From CAVQJU01 sp963754955 (GTDB taxonomy: Bacteria; Acidobacteriota; Vicinamibacteria; Vicinamibacterales; CAVVIG01): 64,000 nucleotides of DNA. Shown here one piece after another: positions 7,067 through 15,706 of this stretch (within the stretch, counting starts at the first letter, position 1; each line of letters begins with the position of its first letter). A program made the translations under genes and the position numbers. The DNA lies in the NCBI GenBank assembly GCA_963754955.1, contig CAVWHY010000012.1, positions 248,001 through 312,000 on the forward strand. Direction: 5' to 3'. The notes below the pieces were generated by a model. It ran no database searches. It saw only the letters and a program-made list of their open reading frames with translations, and had not been told where the DNA came from.

Positions 7067-7801
7067 TCAGGCGGCCGACAGAACATCGAGGTACTCGCGC
7101 ACGACGGTATCGAGCCCGACAAAGAGCGCGCGCGAGATGATAGCGTGGCCGATCGACACCTCGTCGAGGAACGGCAAACGCCGGAATAACGCGAGGTTGG
7201 CGAGGTCGAGATCGTGGCCGGCGTTGATTCCGAGCCCGAGCGACGAGGCCAGCCGTGCCGCAGCGGCATACGACTCGAACGACGACTGGCCGGCCGCAGC
7301 GCCCGTTTCGAATGCTCGGGCAAACGGCTCGGTATAGAGCTCGACGCGGTCTGCGCCGGCCTCGGCCGCCCACTCGATCGGCCCCCGCACGGGATCGACG
7401 AAGAGGCTGACGCGAACGCCGCGAGACTTGAACCGCGCGATGACGTCCTTCAGTCCCTCCGTCTGGGACCCGGGCTGCCAGCCGGCCTGGCTCGTGACTT
7501 CGCCGGCGGCAACCGGAACGAGGGTGCACTGATCCGGGCGTACCTCTTCGACCAGCGCGATCAGTTCGGGCCGCGGATCGCCTTCGATGTTGAATTCGAC
7601 GCCGCGTCCGGCGAGCACACGCGCAATCTCACGCACGTCGCCGGGCGTGATGTGACGGCGGTCGGCACGCGGGTGCACGGTAATACCGAGTACGCCGGCA
7701 GCAAGGCACACCTCGACCGCTTCGATCACATCCGGCATGCGGCCGCCCCGTGAATTCCGCAGCGTGGCCACCTTGTTCACGTTGACGGACAAACGAATCA
7801 T
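7067..7801 (-). CDS. pdxJ: Pyridoxine 5'-phosphate synthase PdxJ
   Basis: PdxJ condenses 3-hydroxy-1-aminoacetone phosphate with deoxyxylulose 5-phosphate to form pyridoxine phosphate (DXP-dependent vitamin B6 route). The 244-residue TIM barrel shows IRLSVNVNKVATLRNSRGG, ITVHPRADRRHI, EFNIEGDP, CTLVPVAAGEVTSQAGW, ELYTEPFA, INAGHDLDLAN and EVSIGHAIISRAL. The start at 7801 (MIRLSV) matches the family; an upstream ATG at 7813 is created by the ATGACCA-type intergenic repeat and is less likely to be used. Confidence 0.96.
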   Translation of the reverse strand: MIRLSVNVNKVATLRNSRGGRMPDVIEAVEVCLAAGVLGITVHPRADRRHITPGDVREIARVLAGRGVEFNIEGDPRPELIALVEEVRPDQCTLVPVAAGEVTSQAGWQPGSQTEGLKDVIARFKSRGVRVSLFVDPVRGPIEWAAEAGADRVELYTEPFARAFETGAAAGQSSFESYAAAARLASSLGLGINAGHDLDLANLALFRRLPFLDEVSIGHAIISRALFVGLDTVVREYLDVLSAA

Positions 7802-7810
7802 GAATTTGGT

Positions 7811-7904
7811 CATTTGATCATCTGGTCATCTGGTCATTGCTGATCCATTGATCGATTGGCAATCGATCAACGATGACCAGATGACGAGATGACCAGGTGA
7901 CCAG
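7811..7904. repeat. Self-complementary ATGACCAG octamer array
   Basis: The pdxJ/glmM spacer contains degenerate octamer words (TGGTCATC on the left, ATGACCAG on the right) arranged as inverted arms, around a central palindrome with arms GATCGATT and AATCGATC (7850-7868). It could form a long hairpin in RNA. No T-tract follows, so a terminator role is not supported. Confidence 0.7.
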
Positions 7905-7909
7905 ATTCC

Positions 7910-9295
7910 TTATCCAAGGTGCTGTTTGACGACGTCGACGATTTCCTGGGCCCAGGCGCGGATCTCGGCCTCGTGCCGGCCCTCGAGCATCACGCGCAGC
8001 AGCGGTTCGGTGCCCGAGTAGCGGATCAGCAGGCGGCCCTGGCCGCCGTCCGCGGTGACGCGCGTTTCGACCGCTGAAATCGCCGCCGCCACATCGGGGA
8101 CGGAATGAAGATCAACCTTCTCGCGAACGCGCACGTTCAGGAGCACCTGGGGGTAATTGGTCAGGTCGGACGCCAGACTGGCAAGGGTACGGCCGGTGCG
8201 AGCGACGGTCCGCAGCACGTTCAGGGCGGTGCACAGGCCATCGCCCGTGTACAGATAGTCCGAGAAAATCACGTGGCCGGACTGCTCGCCGCCGAGCGAG
8301 ACACCGCCCTTGATCATCTCCTCCATCACGTATTTGTCGCCGACCGGACACCGCACGAGGCTGATGCCCGACTCGCGGCACGCGATCTCGAGGCCGATGT
8401 TGCTCATCACGGTGGCGACGATCGTGCTGCCCCGCAGCCGTCCCTCGCGCCGCAGCTGGCGCGCACACATCAACAGCACGGCGTCGCCGTTGACGACCTC
8501 GCCGCGGTGGTCCACGAAGATGGCGCGGTCGCCGTCGCCGTCGAACGCCACACCCATATGGCAGCCGCGTTCGACGACCGTCCGCGCGAGCCCTTCGGGA
8601 TGCGTCGATCCGCAGTCGCGGTTGATGTTGCGCCCGTCCGGCTCGTTCGCGATGACCACGGTCTCGAGGCCAAGGCTCGCGAACAGCCCGGGTGCCAGCA
8701 GCGTCGTCGCGCCGTTGGCGCAATCGATGGCGACCTTGAAATCGTGAAGCGCAGACGATTCGGGGAACACCGCGCGGAGATGATCGAGATAGGCGCCGGC
8801 GCCCTGCTCCGGCGCGACGGCCTCTGCCTGCCCGGCGGCGGCGTCCCACGCCGGGTCGGCGACGATCGCTTCCACTGCGCGTTCCACTGATTCGGTGAAC
8901 TTCTCGCCGCGGCCGGAGAACACCTTGATGCCGTTGTCTTCGAACGGATTGTGCGACGCCGAGATGACAATGCCCGCGTCGTAACCGGAGCGCGTGAGAT
9001 ACGCGACGGCGGGCGTCGGCACGACGCCGGCGCTCGTCACGACGGCCCCCTCGCCCGTGGCTCCATGCGCCAGTTCGGCCTCGATCCATCCGCCGGACTC
9101 GCGCGTGTCACGGCCGACGAGCAGCCGGGGTGCGGCACCCGCGGCATCCTCGCCGTTGGTGTGCGGCAATGCGCGCACGAGCGAGGCGCCCAGCCGCCTG
9201 ACCGTCGGCGGATCCAACGGATACTTGCCAGCGGCGCCGCGGACGCCGTCGGTGCCGAACAATCGCGGTGGCGGGATTCGTTCAGTTTTTTGCAC
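7910..9295 (-). CDS. glmM: Phosphoglucosamine mutase GlmM
   Basis: GlmM interconverts glucosamine 6-phosphate and 1-phosphate on the way to UDP-GlcNAc for peptidoglycan. The 461-residue alpha-D-phosphohexomutase shows RLFGTDGVRG at the N-terminus, the phospho-serine loop ISASHNPFEDNGIKVF (S114), the Mg-binding FDGDGDR, GGEQSGH for sugar binding and the C-terminal RYSGTEPLLRVM phosphate loop. The start overlaps the cdaR gene by 14 bp. It ends the conserved cdaA-cdaR-glmM unit, in which CdaR and GlmM are known to modulate the diadenylate cyclase. Confidence 0.97.
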   Translation of the reverse strand: MQKTERIPPPRLFGTDGVRGAAGKYPLDPPTVRRLGASLVRALPHTNGEDAAGAAPRLLVGRDTRESGGWIEAELAHGATGEGAVVTSAGVVPTPAVAYLTRSGYDAGIVISASHNPFEDNGIKVFSGRGEKFTESVERAVEAIVADPAWDAAAGQAEAVAPEQGAGAYLDHLRAVFPESSALHDFKVAIDCANGATTLLAPGLFASLGLETVVIANEPDGRNINRDCGSTHPEGLARTVVERGCHMGVAFDGDGDRAIFVDHRGEVVNGDAVLLMCARQLRREGRLRGSTIVATVMSNIGLEIACRESGISLVRCPVGDKYVMEEMIKGGVSLGGEQSGHVIFSDYLYTGDGLCTALNVLRTVARTGRTLASLASDLTNYPQVLLNVRVREKVDLHSVPDVAAAISAVETRVTADGGQGRLLIRYSGTEPLLRVMLEGRHEAEIRAWAQEIVDVVKQHLG

Positions 9296-10211
9296 TGGAG
9301 ATGCTGACCTTGATCGTTGCCGGATCGATATGCGTCACGCCAGCCTGATCCGAGGCGGCCGCGTGCACGGCGAGCACGTAGTCGCCCGCGCCGAGGCCGG
9401 CGACATCGACGTAGGCGCTCACCGCATCTTCTTCGAGCCGCGACAGCGCTTCGCGGCTGCCGCGAAGGCCGACGTCCACGACCACCGGCATGGCCCGCGC
9501 GGAGAGGTGCCCGCCCAGGTTCCGCAGGTGAACGGGACGGTTTCGCACGGTCCGCTCCTCGGGCCCGGGCAGGATCAGGACGCGCACCGACACGCTGCGC
9601 TGCGTCTTGAGGCGCAGCGCGGGGTCAGTCAGGCCGACGGTCGCCGCGATCATCTGCGATTCCCGAAGGTCGGCGACCGAAATCGTTTCGGTCAGCGCTT
9701 CGCGCGCCCGCTTGACCGCGCTCTCCGGGCCGACGATTTCGACGCGATCGGGTACGACCGATACCTTGCCGAGGACATAGCCGGGAGCGGGTTCGCCTTC
9801 CGTCGAGGCAACGACCGGCACTTCCCGTGTCACCGAGGGCTCGAACGACAACGCAATCGTGGACGGGTTGATCTGGACCACTTCGACGCCGAACGGCACG
9901 TGGACGAGCTCCGGCGTGAGCGGGAACAGCCTGTTGCCCGTACGCGCCGCGCGGAGGTCGAGAACCGCGACCACGTCGCCGGCCGCCACGCGGCTGAGCG
10001 CGCCGGATGTGCCGCGGACGCGCACATCCACCGTCGACGGTGCCTCGCCCTCGATTTCGAGGCCTGCCGGGAACTGCTGCAGTTCGAGCGGCACTCTTAA
10101 GCCGCGCTCGACCACTTCTTCGCCCGAAACGGTCAACCACAGGAGGATGGCGAGACCCACCGACATCAGCTTCAGACCGAAGTGCCTGAACGGCCACAGA
10201 CGAGGGCGCAT
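9282..10211 (-). CDS. cdaR: CdaR-like YbbR-domain protein
   Basis: A 309-residue protein with a membrane helix near the N-terminus (FGLKLMSVGLAILLWLTVSG) and three to four YbbR domains, recognisable from repeated units such as VELRVPLELQ-type strands, TVDVRVRGTSGALSRVAAGDV, PVVASTEGEPAPGYVLGKVSV with VEIVGPESAVKRA, and VDVGLRGSREALSRL. In Firmicutes CdaR binds and regulates the cyclase CdaA. It sits between cdaA (ATGA overlap) and glmM, the usual order. The YbbR domains should face outside the membrane. Confidence 0.9.
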   Translation of the reverse strand: MRPRLWPFRHFGLKLMSVGLAILLWLTVSGEEVVERGLRVPLELQQFPAGLEIEGEAPSTVDVRVRGTSGALSRVAAGDVVAVLDLRAARTGNRLFPLTPELVHVPFGVEVVQINPSTIALSFEPSVTREVPVVASTEGEPAPGYVLGKVSVVPDRVEIVGPESAVKRAREALTETISVADLRESQMIAATVGLTDPALRLKTQRSVSVRVLILPGPEERTVRNRPVHLRNLGGHLSARAMPVVVDVGLRGSREALSRLEEDAVSAYVDVAGLGAGDYVLAVHAAASDQAGVTHIDPATIKVSISSAKN

Positions 10212-11026
10212 CAGGAGTACTGCACCCGCGTGTCGCGCCGCGAAGGCGCGGCCTTCCTGCCCAGGACGAGCGTCCTCAGGCGGGAGCGCAGCTCGGCGGC
10301 ATCGAGGCCGCGTTCAATCTGTCCGTCGACGACCAGCGATATGTTCCCGCTCTCCTCCGACACGACGATGGCCACGGAGTCGTTTTCCTCGGTGAGGCCG
10401 ATCGCGGCACGGTGCCGCGATCCCAGTTCCTTCGCCAGCTTCGGATTGACCGTCAGCGGCAGGAAGCACGCGGCCGCCGCCACGCGATCGTTCTGCACGA
10501 TGACGGCGCCGTCGTGCAGCGGCGACGACAGCTGGAAGATGCTCATGATCAGGTCGTAGGTGAGCACGGCATCGAGGGTGATCCCCCCCTCGATGTAGCT
10601 CCGCAGCCCGATGAGCCGCTCGATGGCGATGATGGCGCCGGTGCGGTGACCCGCCAGCATGCCCGCCGCGATCACCAGTTCCTCGATGGAGTCCTCCGCC
10701 GACTCCTCGTTGGCGAAGTACCTGAAGAACGGAGCGCGCCCGAGATGCGCGAGCGCGCGCCGGATGTCGGACTGAAACAGCACGATGATCGCGAAGACCA
10801 GGTAGGCGAGGACGTTCCTGACCAGCCAGTTGAGCGTGTCGAGCCGGCTCCATCGCGATCCGTAGAAGGCAAGGACGAGCAGCAGCGACCCGGTCGCCAT
10901 TTGCACAGCGCGCGTCCCTTTGATGAGCTTGAGCACCATGTAGATCAGCACCGACACCACCAGGATGTCGGCAAGGTCCCACAAGGTGATCGGGGGGCGC
11001 CGGAGGAGGGTTGTGATCGAGTTCAT
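10211..11026 (-). CDS. cdaA: Diadenylate cyclase CdaA (c-di-AMP synthase)
   Basis: A 271-residue membrane DAC-domain protein that makes cyclic di-AMP from two ATP. Three N-terminal membrane segments (about residues 17-35, 43-56, 72-85) precede the DisA_N/DAC domain with the catalytic DGA motif (172-174, in LHDGAVIV) and RHR (204-206, in GSRHRAAIG). The ATG at 11026 was chosen because it starts MNSITTLLRRPP directly before the first helix; the extra upstream frame is repeat and folP sequence. Its presence implies c-di-AMP signalling, likely in osmotic or cell-wall control. Confidence 0.95.
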   Translation of the reverse strand: MNSITTLLRRPPITLWDLADILVVSVLIYMVLKLIKGTRAVQMATGSLLLVLAFYGSRWSRLDTLNWLVRNVLAYLVFAIIVLFQSDIRRALAHLGRAPFFRYFANEESAEDSIEELVIAAGMLAGHRTGAIIAIERLIGLRSYIEGGITLDAVLTYDLIMSIFQLSSPLHDGAVIVQNDRVAAAACFLPLTVNPKLAKELGSRHRAAIGLTEENDSVAIVVSEESGNISLVVDGQIERGLDAAELRSRLRTLVLGRKAAPSRRDTRVQYS

Positions 11027-11030
11027 GAAA

Positions 11031-11087
11031 AGCGCTGACGGCTCAGGGCTGAATTGTAGCCCTCCGCCCTCAGCCTTGCGCCCTGCG
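11031..11087. repeat. Heptamer array (GGGCTGA word), related to 5211-5276
   Basis: The folP/cdaA spacer starts AGCGCTGACGGCTCAGGGCT, an 18 of 20 match to 5211-5230, and continues with complementary CCCTCAGCC words. It overlaps the last codons of folP. Confidence 0.65.
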
Positions 11088-11939
11088 TATGGCCTCTGCC
11101 GTCCGGACGACCTGCACCATCTCTGCCACAGCGTGCACACGGACGATGTGCGCTCCGTTCAGCACGGCCGCAGTCACGGCCGCGGCCGTTGGCCAATCGC
11201 GTCCAACAGCCTGGCGGCCGCCGGCGGCGTCCCGGAGGAACGACTTGCGCGAGGGACCGATCAGCACCGGGCGATCGAGCGCGGCGGCAATCTCAGGGAG
11301 CCGTGCCAGCACACCATAGCTGTGCCCCGGCTGTTTGGCAAACCCCAAACCGGGGTCTACCAGAATTCGTTCGATCGGCACGCCCGCGGCGGTCGCCCGG
11401 GCCACGCGGTCCTGCAGTTCACGGGTCACTTCCGCGACCGCGTCTTGGTACCGCGCCTCCTCATACATGTTTTTCGGGCGCCCCCGGGTGTGCATCAGCA
11501 CGAGCGCCGCGCCGTGCGAGGCGGCAACACCGGCCAGCGCCGGATCGTACAGCAGGCCGCTGACATCGTTGACGATGGCTGCGCCGGCACGGAGGGCGGC
11601 GTCTGCGACGGCGGCTTTGTAGGTGTCAATTGAAACGGGCACGCGCAGGCGCCCGCGCAGGGCTTCCACGACCGGCAGCACGCGGGCAGCCTCCTCGTCG
11701 GCGCTGACGGGTTCGGCCCCGGGCCGCGTCGATTCGCCGCCGATGTCGATGAGATCGGCGCCGTCTGCCTCCATCTGGAGGGCCATCGCCACTGCCCGAT
11801 CCCGATCGGTGCGGGGCTCGGCGTCGGCAAAGGAGTCCGGCGTGACGTTGAGGATGCCCATCACGAGCGGACGGGGACCAAGTTCGAGGAACCCGCCCGT
11901 TGGAAGGGGAACGGAAAACGACCGGCGGGGTGAAAACAC
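11070..11939 (-). CDS. folP: Dihydropteroate synthase
   Basis: Joins p-aminobenzoate to 6-hydroxymethyl-dihydropterin pyrophosphate in folate synthesis. The 289-residue TIM barrel contains VMGILNVTPDSFAD, DLIDIGGESTRPGAEPV, SIDTYKAAVADAAL, IVNDVSGL, MHTRGRPKNM, ILVDPGLGFAKQ and GPSRKSFL, all signature segments. The GTG at 11939 is chosen because upstream codons lie in a heptamer repeat array; the reading frame would otherwise continue through repeat sequence. It is between ftsH and cdaA. Confidence 0.95.
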   Translation of the reverse strand: MFSPRRSFSVPLPTGGFLELGPRPLVMGILNVTPDSFADAEPRTDRDRAVAMALQMEADGADLIDIGGESTRPGAEPVSADEEAARVLPVVEALRGRLRVPVSIDTYKAAVADAALRAGAAIVNDVSGLLYDPALAGVAASHGAALVLMHTRGRPKNMYEEARYQDAVAEVTRELQDRVARATAAGVPIERILVDPGLGFAKQPGHSYGVLARLPEIAAALDRPVLIGPSRKSFLRDAAGGRQAVGRDWPTAAAVTAAVLNGAHIVRVHAVAEMVQVVRTAEAIRRAQG

Positions 11940-11941
11940 GT

Positions 11942-12039
11942 TCAGCCGGCAGTCGGCAGTCGGCGATCGGCAGTCGACTGCCGACAATCAGCAGGCTGCG
12001 GATGAACTGCAGACTGCTGACTGCGGACTGCGGACCGCT
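11942..12039. repeat. Heptamer array (GGCAGTC word) with inverted copies
   Basis: The ftsH/folP spacer consists of repeated GGCAGTC/GGCGATC words, an inverted junction TCGACTGCCGAC, and further GACTGCT and GACTGCG heptamers. Nearly the whole spacer is repeat. Confidence 0.75.
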
Positions 12040-13959
12040 TCATTCCTGCGGGAGGGGCTTGTTGAGCGCGGGAACGATCGGCGCGCGCTCTTTCTGCCTG
12101 GGTCTGGCTTCGTCTTCTTCGCTGGTCGGGGACGCGGCGGCGCGAGCGGCCGCCGGCTGCGGGTCGTCCAGCGGCAGGCCGGCCGCGAGGCGCCTGACCT
12201 GGTCGGCGTCGAGCACTTCGCGCGCCAGCAGGGCGTCGGCCATCTTGACGAGCGTGTCCTTGTTCTCGCCAAGGAGCTTGTGCGAGCGCTCGTAGTTCTG
12301 CGTGACGAAGCGCTTCACCTCGTGGTCGATCTTGAGCGCCGTGTCTTCGCTGTAGTCCTGGTGCTGGGCGATCTCGCGGCCGAGGAAGATCTGCTCTTCC
12401 TTCTTGCCGAACGTCAGCGGCCCCATCGCGTCGCTCATGCCCCATTCGCAGACCATGCGTCGCGCCATCTCGGTCGCACGTTCGAGGTCGTTGCCCGCAC
12501 CGGTCGTCAGGCTGTTCAGCGTCAGCTCTTCGGCAATGCGGCCGCCGAGCAGAATCGCGATCTGATCGTTCAGGTAGTCGCGCGAGTAGTTGTGCTTCTC
12601 GTCGGTCGGCAGCTGCTGCGTGAGGCCGAGTGCCATGCCGCGCGGGATGATCGTCACCTTGTGGATCGGATCCGCGTGCGGCAGCAGGACGGTCAGCAGC
12701 GCGTGACCCGCTTCGTGAATCGCAGTCACCCGCTTCTCGTCGTCGCTGATGATCATGGAGCGGCGCTCCGACCCCATGAGCACCTTGTCCTTGGCGAACT
12801 CGAAGTCGTGCATGCGCACGACCTTCTGGTTGTAGCGGGCGGCGTTGAGCGCCGCTTCATTGACCAGGTTCGCCAGATCGGCGCCCGAAAAGCCCGCGGT
12901 CCCTCGCGCCAGCGTCGGCAGCTCGACATCGTCGGACATCGGGATGCGGCGAGTGTGGACGGAGAGGATGCCTTCGCGGCCCTTGACGTCCGGGCGATTG
13001 ACGACGATGCGGCGGTCGAAGCGGCCGGGCCGGAGCAGCGCGGGGTCGAGCACGTCGGGCCGATTGGTTGCCGCGACGAGAATCACGCCCTCGTTCGACT
13101 CGAAGCCGTCCATTTCGACGAGCAGCTGATTGAGCGTCTGCTCGCGCTCGTCGTGGCCACCGCCGAGGCCGGCGCCGCGATGACGGCCGACCGCGTCAAT
13201 TTCGTCGATGAACACGATGCACGGCGCATTTTTCTTGCCCTGTTCGAACAGGTCGCGGACGCGGCTGGCGCCCACCCCGACAAACATCTCGACGAAGTCC
13301 GACCCGCTGATCGAGAAGAACGGGACGTTGGCTTCGCCGGCGACGGCGCGGGCGAGCAGCGTCTTGCCCGTGCCCGGGGCGCCCATCAGCAGCACGCCCT
13401 TGGGAATGCGGCCGCCCAGCTTCTGAAACTTTTGCGGTTCCTTCAGGAACTCGATGATTTCCTGAAGCTCTTCCTTGGCCTCGTCGACGCCCGCGACGTC
13501 CTTGAACGTGACCTTCTTCTGAGAGCTCGACGACAGCTTCGCCTTGCTCTTACCGAAGGACAGGGCCTTGTTGCCCCCGCTCTGCATCTGGCGCATGAAG
13601 AACAGCCAGAAGCCGATCGCGAGCAGCATCGGGGCCCAGCCGAGCAGGAGCGAGGCCCACGGGCTGGCGGTCTGCTCCTTCGAACTGACCTGGACGCCGC
13701 GGTCCATCAACCGGTTGACGAGCCCTTCGTACTGGGAGGGGGCGTAGGTATGAAACGTCTCGTTGCCCTTGGTCACGCCATTGACGTCCTGGCCGACCAC
13801 TTCGACCCGGGCCACGCTGCCGGCATCCACCCACGACATGAACTCGCTGAAGCTCACGCGGCGTTCGTGCTGCTGGAACTTGGTCGACACGTTCCAGATC
13901 AGGACGCCCACAATAAAGAGCGCCACCCAGAACACCAGACTCTTCAACGTACTGCTCAC
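12040..13959 (-). CDS. ftsH: ATP-dependent zinc metalloprotease FtsH
   Basis: A 639-residue membrane AAA+ protease for quality control of membrane and regulatory proteins. Two membrane helices (about 7-24 and 104-122) flank the FtsH extracellular domain; the AAA module has Walker A GAPGTGKT (193-200), Walker B IVFIDEID and the R-finger region LRPGRFDR; the protease domain has the zinc motif HEAGH (415-419). The C-terminus ends in a low-complexity Ala/Pro-rich tail. It lies in the conserved tilS-ftsH-folP order. Confidence 0.98.
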   Translation of the reverse strand: MSSTLKSLVFWVALFIVGVLIWNVSTKFQQHERRVSFSEFMSWVDAGSVARVEVVGQDVNGVTKGNETFHTYAPSQYEGLVNRLMDRGVQVSSKEQTASPWASLLLGWAPMLLAIGFWLFFMRQMQSGGNKALSFGKSKAKLSSSSQKKVTFKDVAGVDEAKEELQEIIEFLKEPQKFQKLGGRIPKGVLLMGAPGTGKTLLARAVAGEANVPFFSISGSDFVEMFVGVGASRVRDLFEQGKKNAPCIVFIDEIDAVGRHRGAGLGGGHDEREQTLNQLLVEMDGFESNEGVILVAATNRPDVLDPALLRPGRFDRRIVVNRPDVKGREGILSVHTRRIPMSDDVELPTLARGTAGFSGADLANLVNEAALNAARYNQKVVRMHDFEFAKDKVLMGSERRSMIISDDEKRVTAIHEAGHALLTVLLPHADPIHKVTIIPRGMALGLTQQLPTDEKHNYSRDYLNDQIAILLGGRIAEELTLNSLTTGAGNDLERATEMARRMVCEWGMSDAMGPLTFGKKEEQIFLGREIAQHQDYSEDTALKIDHEVKRFVTQNYERSHKLLGENKDTLVKMADALLAREVLDADQVRRLAAGLPLDDPQPAAARAAASPTSEEDEARPRQKERAPIVPALNKPLPQE

Positions 13960-13995
13960 GCAATCCCTCCAGACTTGAGCGAGGTCAAGCCGCCG

Positions 13996-15456
13996 TCAGA
14001 CCGGCCTAAGTTTCAAGATTATCACGGCTTGCGAGGCGTCAGTTACCCGAAACGCCTCATCGATACCGTGCCCGGCTACCCAGACGATCCTGTCGAGATC
14101 GTCCACGACCAGGGGCACACCGTCGCGCAGGCGGCGGGCGACTTTGCGATCCACGAAGAAGTCCTGCAGCTTCTTCTCGCCGTCGAGGCCGAAGGGGCGG
14201 AATCGATCGCCGGGGCGCCTGTTCCGGACCGCAAGCGGCCCAGGTGTCGAGACGACTGCCGATTCCCGATTGCCCGCCGTTGCACGCACCGCCTCGGGAC
14301 CATGCCCGGCCGCCACAGACTCGGCCGAAACCACGCATCCTGCCTCGAGCAGCTCAACTTCGCCGGGAACCGGGAGACGGTAGCGGAACGCGCTCATCGC
14401 GCCCGCATCGCCGGATGCCCCTGTTCTTAAGACGAGGCGCGCGCCAACGCGTTCCACGAAATGGCCGGGCGCGTCGACTGATCTATCAGACACTCTATCG
14501 GCGCGTCGGTTCCGCGGCGCATCGGCGCGTGGCGTTTGGATGAGCTGAACAGCGTCCTCCACGTGACGAAACGACACGGGGCGTCCTCCAGCCGCGGTTG
14601 TCATGGCTTTCCAGATCGCCAGCCGCGCCAGTGCAACCGGCGCACGCTCGAGCTCCGGGACCGCCAGCACCATCGCCCCCGGATCGTCGTCATCAGGACG
14701 CGGGGCCAGTCCGCTCGCCGCGATCTGATCTTCCATCCAGGTCCATTCCGCGCGAGCGAGCTCCGCCTGGTCCGCGAGCACGTCCACAATCGCCGGGTTG
14801 AAGCGTGCCTCGAGCAGCGGCAGCAACTCCCCGCGCACTCGGTTGCGCGGGATGCCGACATCGCCGTTCGACTCGTCTTCCACGTGCGGGATGCGCCGCT
14901 CACTCAGATAGACCCGGAGCTCCTCTCGCCGGCAATCGATGAGCGGCCGGATGACCGCGTCCCGGCGCGGGTGCATCGCCGCCAGTCCCCGGGCGCCCGC
15001 ACCACGCAGCAGGCGCAGGAGAAATGTCTCGGCCTGGTCGTCGCGTGTATGGCCGACGGCGACGACGTCCGCGTAGAAATGGGCGCGCGCCCGATCGAAG
15101 AAGGCGTACCGCGCGGCATGGGCGGCGTCCTCGAGCGATCGGCGCTCGCGTTCGGCGCGCTCACGCACGTTCTCGCGCTCGACGAAGATGGGCATGCCGA
15201 GCGCGCCGCCGAGGGACACGCAGAATTGTTCGTCGCGATCCGCGGCCGATGCGCCCGTGGCGTCGGGCTCCAGCCGAAGCTGGTGGTTGAAGTGAGCCAG
15301 CCCCGCCACGATCAGCTCGCCCGCCGTTTCGAGATCGCGCAACAGGTGCACGAGCGCCACCGAGTCGGCGCCGCCGGACAGCGCAGCCACCACGCGCGTG
15401 CCGCTGCGCGCCAGGTCGTGACGGCGAATCGTCCGCCGAATGGTTGTGATCAGCAT
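13996..15456 (-). CDS. tilS: tRNA(Ile)-lysidine synthase TilS
   Basis: TilS modifies the CAU anticodon of minor tRNA-Ile with lysine so that AUA is read. The 486-residue product has the PP-loop ALSGGADS, AHFNHQLR, VGHTRDDQAETFLLRLLRG and RPLIDCRREEL in the N-terminal domain, and a C-terminal TilS substrate domain with NRRPGDRFRPFG and KKLQDFFVDRKV. The ATG at 15456 (MLITTIRR) is preferred over one 18 codons upstream that lies in repeat sequence. It is followed by ftsH, as in many bacteria. Confidence 0.95.
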   Translation of the reverse strand: MLITTIRRTIRRHDLARSGTRVVAALSGGADSVALVHLLRDLETAGELIVAGLAHFNHQLRLEPDATGASAADRDEQFCVSLGGALGMPIFVERENVRERAERERRSLEDAAHAARYAFFDRARAHFYADVVAVGHTRDDQAETFLLRLLRGAGARGLAAMHPRRDAVIRPLIDCRREELRVYLSERRIPHVEDESNGDVGIPRNRVRGELLPLLEARFNPAIVDVLADQAELARAEWTWMEDQIAASGLAPRPDDDDPGAMVLAVPELERAPVALARLAIWKAMTTAAGGRPVSFRHVEDAVQLIQTPRADAPRNRRADRVSDRSVDAPGHFVERVGARLVLRTGASGDAGAMSAFRYRLPVPGEVELLEAGCVVSAESVAAGHGPEAVRATAGNRESAVVSTPGPLAVRNRRPGDRFRPFGLDGEKKLQDFFVDRKVARRLRDGVPLVVDDLDRIVWVAGHGIDEAFRVTDASQAVIILKLRPV

Positions 15457-15590
15457 GGGCGGGTGAGGCAGGTGGGCCGGGTCAGCCTGGTTGGCGAAAT
15501 GCGAGAACAAGAGGCCGCAACCGAGAGATCGGTTTACCTGCCTGCCCTGCCTGCCTTACCCGACCTACCTGCCCACCGCCTCCGTAATCG
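15457..15590. repeat. Low-complexity self-complementary spacer upstream of tilS
   Basis: The tilS/tRNA-Met spacer has a left part of GGGTGAGGCAGGTGGGCC type and a right part of CCTGCCTGCC and CCTACCTGCCC words, so the two halves can pair. It is another local word-repeat array. No gene is seen. Confidence 0.55.
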
Positions 15591-15601
15591 CAACGACTTC
15601 A

Positions 15602-15678
15602 TGGTGCCGGGGGACGGATTCGAACCGTCGACCCCGCGCTTATGAGACGCGTGCTCTCACCAACTGAGCTACCCCGGC
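15602..15678 (-). tRNA. tRNA-Met (anticodon CAT, elongator type)
   Basis: A 77-nt cloverleaf with acceptor GCCGGGG pairing CCCCGGC, D-arm AGCTCAGTTGGTGAGAGC, anticodon loop CTCATAA, T-loop GGTTCGAATCC and encoded CCA. The fully paired acceptor stem argues against initiator tRNA. A CAT anticodon could also be the lysidine-modified tRNA-Ile, but similarity of the anticodon arm region to elongator Met tRNA favours Met. Confidence 0.93.
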
Positions 15679-15706
15679 AGTGGGAAACGGCGATCTTACC
15701 ACGGCG

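Noticed and set aside
11623..14430. Very long plus-strand frame (935 codons) opposite folP, ftsH and tilS
   Set aside because: It is antisense to three clear conserved genes, has no recognisable motif and reflects the high-GC codon pattern of the opposite strand.
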